10,742 nucleotides of DNA from Bacteroidota bacterium. Lineage in GTDB: Bacteria; Bacteroidota; Bacteroidia; Chitinophagales; Chitinophagaceae. Position 1 is the stretch's first letter. Each line of letters opens with the position of its first letter. Positions 5,451-10,742 of this stretch are shown one piece after another. The notes below the pieces were generated by a model that was not told where the DNA came from, did no database searches, and saw only the letters and a program-made list of their open reading frames with translations. The stretch covers positions 1 to 10,742 of the forward strand of contig JAEYRC010000323.1 in NCBI GenBank assembly GCA_023409675.1, in the 5' to 3' direction. The position numbers and the translations under genes were made by a program.

Positions 5451-7913
5451 CTACTCTCGTATAATATAATTGGCCGCATCTAACTGCCAGGCATGATCGA
5501 AAAATCCTACTCCCTCCAGTTGATCAACACCATCTTTCAGCATTGCTGAACGATAGATCATAAAATCCGGAAAACCACTGGCCCCTGCAAAATATTGATT
5601 CGCATTTGCCGCTTTCATTCCCGGTAAGCCACTGCCGGTAATAACCCCAATCAATGCGTGCGTTGAACGCCGGTCGGGCCACACAAAACTGGCACCCAGA
5701 TCATCCCCTGTCATTTTATGCTGTCCAAGCGATATACTATTTCTTTCTACCTGTATCGGGCAATCATTCAACAGACTGTTCCAGGCAGCATTGGTGGATT
5801 TATTGCCATAGAGGATTATTCCCCGGTCCTGCACCGGGCTTGCAAGAAACTCCTTATCGGAAAGTATATCCACAGCGCCGTTGCCGCGGTAATACCAGGT
5901 TTCAGCATCATAGCGCGCTTTGTGCATTGCCCATTCATTCTCCTCCTTATTTCCTGATGTGCCATAAACAAATATCATCCGGTGATTGAACGCTTCCTTC
6001 AAGGTTCCATAGCGGTGTGGTCCTTTCTGACGAAGACCCGGATGTTCGGTTAGCGTCCATTGACCATCCTGGTGCAACAGGAAGATGCTGTCTGTCGATG
6101 CCCGAACCGAATAGCGTATGGCTGCCGCACGATCAAGCTGTATGGACACCGAATTTCCAGCATTGAATCCTGTCATGTTGAGTTTTAACAGGCGTACATT
6201 CGAAGTCTTTCCCGTAATCTTGAAATTGCTTCTACTGCGTGAAAGTTGTATGTTGCTGAAATCAAGTGGCCGATGCTGCTGATGAATAGAAGCCCAGGAA
6301 TAAGCGGAAGAAATACCCGGACTTGCGGTGGTAAAATCAATATGTTCAACTGCTGAATCCGCTTTGCGGAAATGCCATTTGAAAAAATCGAAAAGTGGTT
6401 GCCAGTCTACACTTTCATTGCCAAACCAATGACTGCCCCCGGGATATTCATAATAACTCATGTCGGTATGAAATGCGCCCAGAATTCCGCGCATTTGCCG
6501 GGCATAATTAACCGAAACGGTCCGGTCATCATCGCCATGAAATATATAAACACCTAAGGGTTTATAGTTTGAAGCAAGTTTAATTACATCACTCTGATTT
6601 CCGGAACGAAGTAATAGCTGCCCGAGCGGATTATCACTGCTGTCGGGTACGAGGCCGTCTGCTGAACCATATCCCTTAAGGGTTGGATATCCTGCGCATG
6701 GGGCGATAGCCGCCCATTTATCGGGATAGGTTGCCCCCAGGAACCAGGTTCCATGCCCTCCCATCGAATGTCCGGTGAGGTATATTTTCTTAGGATCAGG
6801 ATTGAAACGTTCCCTTGCCAGTTCCAGTACTTCAAGGGCATCCAGCCGCCCCCAGTCTTCCCAGTTAAACCCTCTGGGCCGACGGTTGGTGGGTGCAACC
6901 AGGTTTCCCCAGTCTTTTGACGCATATGCTCTGGCCTGACCAATAGCTTCTACACCTGCACCATGTACCGATAGAAATAAAGCACTGCTGCTATCGGAAA
7001 CTCCCTTCTGCGGAGCAACTGCATAATATTGCAGGCTGCCATCTATTGCACTCGTAAAGGTGATACTGTATTTGTCGGTACGGGAAACCGCTTCTATGGT
7101 TATATCGGTTTCATCTAACACCTTTGAACCATCCAGCAGACTAATCCGGCAGGATACATTCCCTGGCTCGGTAACCGCACTGCCATCAAAATTAAATGGA
7201 ACTTTTCGGCTAGCCATGGGTGGTATATCCGGAATTGACGTGGTCTTTTCATTCCCCTTAAGTACGGATTTAATACTTAAGCCCTTTAACTTTCGGTTTG
7301 TGGTATTAAGAACAACCACCGCTCCGCTCAACTCCCGGTTATCGAATTGTATAACGATTCCCGGCAGGGTTAAGTCTGCCGTGCTCAGCAGTACCGGGGT
7401 CTGCGGAAAGCTAAGACTTGCTTCTATAAACGTTCCACGAACAAAGAGTTCATTTAATCCCTTTTTGAGCATTACAGGAATGTCAAGCCAACCCGACCGG
7501 TACGGATCTCCGGCATGCGGAACTCCATTAAAAAATAACCCACTGTTTCCCCGTATATTTAATAAGGCCGGTCCTGCTTTATCCGCTTCGTAGGTAAGGT
7601 ACATATATCCTCCCCTGCCAAAGCCACGCGCTCCTCCGCGAAGGAACAAGCGGTTGGCACTGTCAGCCTCTACCTGCTGCCATACTATGGCTTCCCCCTG
7701 TTGATTTTTCCCCCATACCATTCCGGTTACCGGAGTTTTAAGGGTTTGCGTATACAACTCATAGGCCAGCGGATCGGTATATATCGCCTCACGGCCATAG
7801 TTAACCGGTATTGAAGCAGCCAGAGCTTTCCTGAACACATATTGCTGCTGTGCCGGTAACAGGCAGGGAATAATCAATCCTATACCTATGATTAACATGA
7901 AACTTTTTAGCAT
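5451..7913 (-). CDS. Secreted alpha/beta-hydrolase (prolyl oligopeptidase/esterase-like), large multidomain
   Basis: This 820-residue protein begins with a signal peptide (hydrophobic residues about 5-20, ending near LLPAQQ) and is predicted to be exported. Residues about 25-280 look beta-rich and may include carbohydrate-binding-like or sandwich folds (LFLRGGARGFGRGGYMYL near 89-106). Residues about 285-520 form an alpha/beta-hydrolase domain. It has an oxyanion-type HGAG (317-320), the nucleophile elbow GHSMGG with Ser383, the acid Asp463 in HGDDDRTVSV, and His495 in GGSHWFGNE. Roughly 300 further residues (520-820) form a C-terminal region I cannot assign. The family includes peptidases, feruloyl and acetyl esterases, and polyester depolymerases, so the substrate is unknown. 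The ATG at 7911-7913 gives a clean signal peptide. It lies 79 bases after the glycosyltransferase gene on the same strand. Confidence 0.88.
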   Translation of the reverse strand: MLKSFMLIIGIGLIIPCLLPAQQQYVFRKALAASIPVNYGREAIYTDPLAYELYTQTLKTPVTGMVWGKNQQGEAIVWQQVEADSANRLFLRGGARGFGRGGYMYLTYEADKAGPALLNIRGNSGLFFNGVPHAGDPYRSGWLDIPVMLKKGLNELFVRGTFIEASLSFPQTPVLLSTADLTLPGIVIQFDNRELSGAVVVLNTTNRKLKGLSIKSVLKGNEKTTSIPDIPPMASRKVPFNFDGSAVTEPGNVSCRISLLDGSKVLDETDITIEAVSRTDKYSITFTSAIDGSLQYYAVAPQKGVSDSSSALFLSVHGAGVEAIGQARAYASKDWGNLVAPTNRRPRGFNWEDWGRLDALEVLELARERFNPDPKKIYLTGHSMGGHGTWFLGATYPDKWAAIAPCAGYPTLKGYGSADGLVPDSSDNPLGQLLLRSGNQSDVIKLASNYKPLGVYIFHGDDDRTVSVNYARQMRGILGAFHTDMSYYEYPGGSHWFGNESVDWQPLFDFFKWHFRKADSAVEHIDFTTASPGISSAYSWASIHQQHRPLDFSNIQLSRSRSNFKITGKTSNVRLLKLNMTGFNAGNSVSIQLDRAAAIRYSVRASTDSIFLLHQDGQWTLTEHPGLRQKGPHRYGTLKEAFNHRMIFVYGTSGNKEENEWAMHKARYDAETWYYRGNGAVDILSDKEFLASPVQDRGIILYGNKSTNAAWNSLLNDCPIQVERNSISLGQHKMTGDDLGASFVWPDRRSTHALIGVITGSGLPGMKAANANQYFAGASGFPDFMIYRSAMLKDGVDQLEGVGFFDHAWQLDAANYIIRE

Positions 7914-7992
7914 AGACTGATAATTTTAGTTATGATCCAAACAGTTTTACCGGGAATCTTCGCATATAACGGTGAACAATAGGCCAAATTTC

Positions 7993-8991
7993 TTATCCGA
8001 TCCCGATTCGGTTCATTGCAGCGGCAGCTATGGATTGGGTATCCATACTACGCATGCAATCGAAATGTCCAAGCGGACAATGTTTATTCCCATATTTACT
8101 GCAGGGTTGACAGGATAGATTCAATACCCTGTTTTCATATTGATCCTTCGACCTCCCTGCTGATCCATAATAGGGTTCCACATCAAGTTTTGGCGAAGTA
8201 CCTCCCCATAAGGCAATAACCTGCTTGTTGAATGCACAGGCAATATATTGCAAACCGGTGTCATTGGAAATAACAAGTTTCGAGCGCCTGATGATATCAG
8301 CGGACTCATTCAGGGTAAATTTTCCACAGGCATTATAAATCTTTACAGGATCTGTTGCCGACACCGCCTCCCCTTCAGCACTGTCTTCCTTACCGCCAAC
8401 CAGCACCAGTGGGTGATCTATCTGCGCACACAATTCAATCAATTTCTCTACAGGAAGTTTCTTCGTGGCATAAGAAGCACCGATCACCAGGGCAATGTAG
8501 CCGGCATGATGCGCTGCAGGCAGATCAGTATCCCTGATCTTATCGCCTTCACTAAGAAAGTAATCAAGACCCAACCCATCGTCCTTCACGCCAAATGATG
8601 CTACCGTATCGAGGCTTCTTTGCGTAATATGCCTGCCAGGCATGATATCAATGCGGGCAGTGGTAAGCAGGAATTTCTGGAGATTAAGTTTATCAATTAC
8701 AAATGCCTTTTTACCCAGAGCATTTCTGATTTTCGATGAGCGAAAGTTGTTATGCAAATCAATTACATAATCAAAATCCTCAGCCTTCAGAGTAGTTATT
8801 ACTTCATCAAGGTTATTATCCAGGTAATGAAAGTGGTCGATATACGGATTGTGTTGGGTAACGGCAGCAAATGATTTTTTGGTCAGGAAATGAAGTTCAG
8901 CAGTCATTACCTGTTTCTTCAAGGTTCGGAAAACCGGGGAAGCCAGAACAATGTCGCCAATCGAAGAAAACCGGATGACCAGAAATTTCAT
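7993..8991 (-). CDS. Glycosyltransferase family 9 (heptosyltransferase-like)
   Basis: This 332-residue protein has the two-domain GT-B layout of family 9, which transfers heptose or related sugars onto lipopolysaccharide core or other envelope glycans at the inner face of the membrane. The N terminus MKFLVIRFSSIGDIVLASPV carries the family's opening motif with Asp13, the likely catalytic base. The C-terminal donor-binding motif is SNDTGLQYIACAF (242-254), followed by ALWGGTSP (260-267). A cluster of cysteines (C294, C297, C305, C312) near the end, in a CxxC...CPLGH...C pattern, occurs in some members of this family and may bind a metal or form disulfides. The ATG at 8989-8991 fits the conserved start. 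It sits 49 bases downstream of the MFS transporter gene. The acceptor cannot be told from the sequence. Confidence 0.93.
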   Translation of the reverse strand: MKFLVIRFSSIGDIVLASPVFRTLKKQVMTAELHFLTKKSFAAVTQHNPYIDHFHYLDNNLDEVITTLKAEDFDYVIDLHNNFRSSKIRNALGKKAFVIDKLNLQKFLLTTARIDIMPGRHITQRSLDTVASFGVKDDGLGLDYFLSEGDKIRDTDLPAAHHAGYIALVIGASYATKKLPVEKLIELCAQIDHPLVLVGGKEDSAEGEAVSATDPVKIYNACGKFTLNESADIIRRSKLVISNDTGLQYIACAFNKQVIALWGGTSPKLDVEPYYGSAGRSKDQYENRVLNLSCQPCSKYGNKHCPLGHFDCMRSMDTQSIAAAAMNRIGIG

Positions 8992-9040
8992 ATGCCTTTT
9001 GTTTTATCAGCCTGCTGCCTCCGGGCATCTGACCTTATAT

Positions 9041-10258
9041 TCAGCGTTCAATATAATTCAGCTCTTTATTAAAGGTTTCTTCCGTCATAATTGCGGAAAT
9101 TACCGCAATGATCAGCACTACCACTCCGGTGATCAGTCCGCTGACCACATACCCTGCGGAAGGTATCATTGCGGTAAACAACAGGGAGATCAATGCCAGA
9201 GAACCCCTCACCATATTTGGAACCGTAGTGGCGGCAGTCGCACGGATATTCGTACCGAATTGTTCTGCCGCTATCGTTACAAATATCGCCCAGAAACCGG
9301 TTCCAAAACCCAGCAATGCGCAAGCCGCATACACGGCATTCACCGATGCGCCTTCAAGACTGAAAAACCAGGCAATAGCCACGGCTGTTATTCCATAAAA
9401 AATATAAAGCGATTTCTTCCGGCTGCGTAAGGCCTGGCTTAAGAAACCGATAGCAATATCACCTACGGAGATAGCGGCATAGGCGAACATGATCGCCTTG
9501 CCGGGATCAACGGTTCCCCTGATGTTCATATATTCACCGAATTCCTTGGAGAAAGAGACCAGGATACCGATAACGTACCAGGTGGGTAAGCCGATGAGAA
9601 TACACAACAGGTATTTTTTAAGTCTTCCGGCATTGGTGAAGAACATAAAGAAATTGCCTTTTGATACCGACTTATCCATAGTCTGGAACATGCCCGATTC
9701 GAGTACCCCTACACGTAAGAACAATAACATAAATCCAAGGCCCCCACCAATGAAATAGCAGGTGCGCCAGTGAAAATTCTCTTTGATAAAAAAAGCCACC
9801 ACAGCTCCGGTAAGGCCGATGCCCGCAACCAGTGATGTACCTATACCCCGCTTATTTTTAGGAAGTAGTTCACTTACCAGCGTAATACCCGCACCGAGTT
9901 CACCGGCAAGTCCAAACCCGGTAATGAACCGGATGATTGCATATTGCTCTACATTCTGTACAAATCCATTGGCAATATTTCCGAGCGAATATAAAATGAT
10001 GGAGGCGAAAAGCACTTTTAGCCGGCCCTTCTTATCACCCAACACACCCCATGCTATTCCACCCAGCATCAGACCGATCATCTGGGCATTGATGATATAC
10101 AACCCGTCACTGGCGATCTGCGCGTCATTCAGCCCCAGATCACGAAGGGAAGGAATACGAATGATACTAAAAAGCAGGAGATCATAAATATCAACAAAGT
10201 ACCCGAGCGCGGCTACAATAACGGCTATATTGAAGATCGATACGGGTTTCTTTTCCAT
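9041..10258 (-). CDS. MFS transporter (sugar/organic-acid porter-like)
   Basis: This 405-residue protein has about 12 hydrophobic helices in two halves, the standard major facilitator fold in the inner membrane. Helix 1 contains FVDIYDLLLF (21-30) with two acidic residues, Asp23 and Asp26. The loop after helix 2 has the family motif GVLGDKKGRL (71-80). Helices 4-5 carry RFITGFGLAGELGAG and the SELLPKNKRG loop (129-138), the pattern of metabolite:proton symporters and sugar porters. The matching loop in the second half is AEQFGTNIRATAA (331-343). A cytoplasmic stretch at about 185-215 joins the halves. Substrate cannot be predicted from the sequence; an organic acid, sugar or drug is possible. 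The gene starts 15 bases after the DedA-like gene and precedes the glycosyltransferase by 49 bases, so the three are probably one transcript. Confidence 0.92.
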   Translation of the reverse strand: MEKKPVSIFNIAVIVAALGYFVDIYDLLLFSIIRIPSLRDLGLNDAQIASDGLYIINAQMIGLMLGGIAWGVLGDKKGRLKVLFASIILYSLGNIANGFVQNVEQYAIIRFITGFGLAGELGAGITLVSELLPKNKRGIGTSLVAGIGLTGAVVAFFIKENFHWRTCYFIGGGLGFMLLFLRVGVLESGMFQTMDKSVSKGNFFMFFTNAGRLKKYLLCILIGLPTWYVIGILVSFSKEFGEYMNIRGTVDPGKAIMFAYAAISVGDIAIGFLSQALRSRKKSLYIFYGITAVAIAWFFSLEGASVNAVYAACALLGFGTGFWAIFVTIAAEQFGTNIRATAATTVPNMVRGSLALISLLFTAMIPSAGYVVSGLITGVVVLIIAVISAIMTEETFNKELNYIER

Positions 10259-10273
10259 AGACCTCAGGGAAGG

Positions 10274-10742
10274 TTACAATGGGTTTCCGGTTGACTTTTT
10301 CTTTCCAAAGAAAAGTTTTGCGATTACCGGTACCGTGGTAATGGCAACTATTATAAGCACGATCACCTCAAGATGTTGTTTCAGATCGAAGTTGTACTGT
10401 TTCAAAAAGAACTGGTACAGGTAATGACCCGCGAACATCATACTGAAGGCCCAGGCTATTGATCCGACAATATTATAGAAAGCGAATTTTTTCCGGTTCA
10501 TTCCAACGATTCCGGCAATGATCGGAGCAAAAGTTCTGATTATGGGCAAAAAACGGGCGAAGATGATGGCTCCTCCGCCATGTTTATCATAAAATTCTTT
10601 TGCCTGAAAGAGGTACTTTTTCTTGTACAACATGGTATCCTTCCGCTCAAAAAGATATGGGCCGCTTTTAGCTCCAAACCAATACCCTACGAAATTGCCG
10701 ACAATTCCGGAAATCGCCACCAGCGTAACCACCATCATCAGG
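10274..10742 (-). CDS. DedA-family membrane protein (N-terminus beyond the window edge)
   Basis: DedA (SNARE-associated/VTT domain) proteins are inner-membrane proteins; some members recycle undecaprenyl phosphate or move other lipids across the membrane. The visible part, about 156 codons of a usual 200-220, has the core motif FARFLPIIRTFAPIIAGIVG with the re-entrant-loop arginines and prolines. Upstream of it is GNFVGYWFGAKSG, and a C-terminal hydrophobic helix follows (about the last 35 residues). The reading frame stays open to position 10742, and the two methionines at 10733-10738 lie inside what looks like a membrane segment. They are therefore probably not the true start. It is the first visible gene of the leftward run with the MFS transporter and glycosyltransferase. 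In the envelope context lipid-carrier recycling is plausible but unproven. Confidence 0.9.
   Translation of the reverse strand, partial: LMMVVTLVAISGIVGNFVGYWFGAKSGPYLFERKDTMLYKKKYLFQAKEFYDKHGGGAIIFARFLPIIRTFAPIIAGIVGMNRKKFAFYNIVGSIAWAFSMMFAGHYLYQFFLKQYNFDLKQHLEVIVLIIVAITTVPVIAKLFFGKKKSTGNPL

Noticed and set aside
7060..7593. 177-codon plus-strand open frame inside the hydrolase gene
   Set aside because: It is antisense to a well-supported 820-residue protein and shows no coherent domain or signal.

Overview
The window looks like chromosomal DNA from a Bacteroidota bacterium, most likely of the Chitinophagaceae. This rests on several things. Start codons lack Shine-Dalgarno sequences. Candidate promoters carry the Bacteroidota -7 element TAnnTTTG with a -33 element about 19 bp upstream. 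The gene order efp-accB-accC and the BlaI/M56 pair have lineage-typical protein sequences. I see no tRNA, rRNA, CRISPR array, insertion sequence or phage gene, and no stretch over 300 bases lacks a gene. The window reads as core and housekeeping DNA, and I do not see a clearly new multi-gene system in it.

Positions 1-1860 (minus strand) form a translation and fatty-acid operon transcribed leftward: efp (elongation factor P), accB (biotin carrier protein) and the start of accC (biotin carboxylase, cut by the window edge). A promoter with an overlapping 21-bp perfect dyad lies in front of efp. A terminator-like hairpin sits between accB and accC. The EF-P has an unusual tip loop, with Arg32 where most EF-Ps have the modified Lys.

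Positions 1860-3650 (minus strand) hold a two-gene regulatory operon: a BlaI/MecI-type repressor followed by an M56 (BlaR1-like) membrane metallopeptidase with a proline-rich C-terminal tail. Two tandem inverted repeats of the form TACGA-N5-TCGTA overlap the promoter and the repressor's start codon, which suggests autoregulation. A perfect-palindrome terminator ends the operon.

Positions 3650-4215 (plus strand), divergent from the repressor, carry an exported thioredoxin-like gene (CxxC motif) broken by one in-frame TAA stop. Positions 4360-5386 hold malate dehydrogenase (mdh) with its own promoter and a hairpin terminator that can also serve the gene arriving from the other side.

Positions 5451-10742 (minus strand) are four genes in one direction with short gaps: a DedA-family membrane protein (cut by the right edge), an MFS transporter, a glycosyltransferase family 9 (heptosyltransferase-like) enzyme and a large secreted alpha/beta hydrolase. 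The first three fit an envelope and membrane theme. The hydrolase may be part of the same transcription unit or separate.
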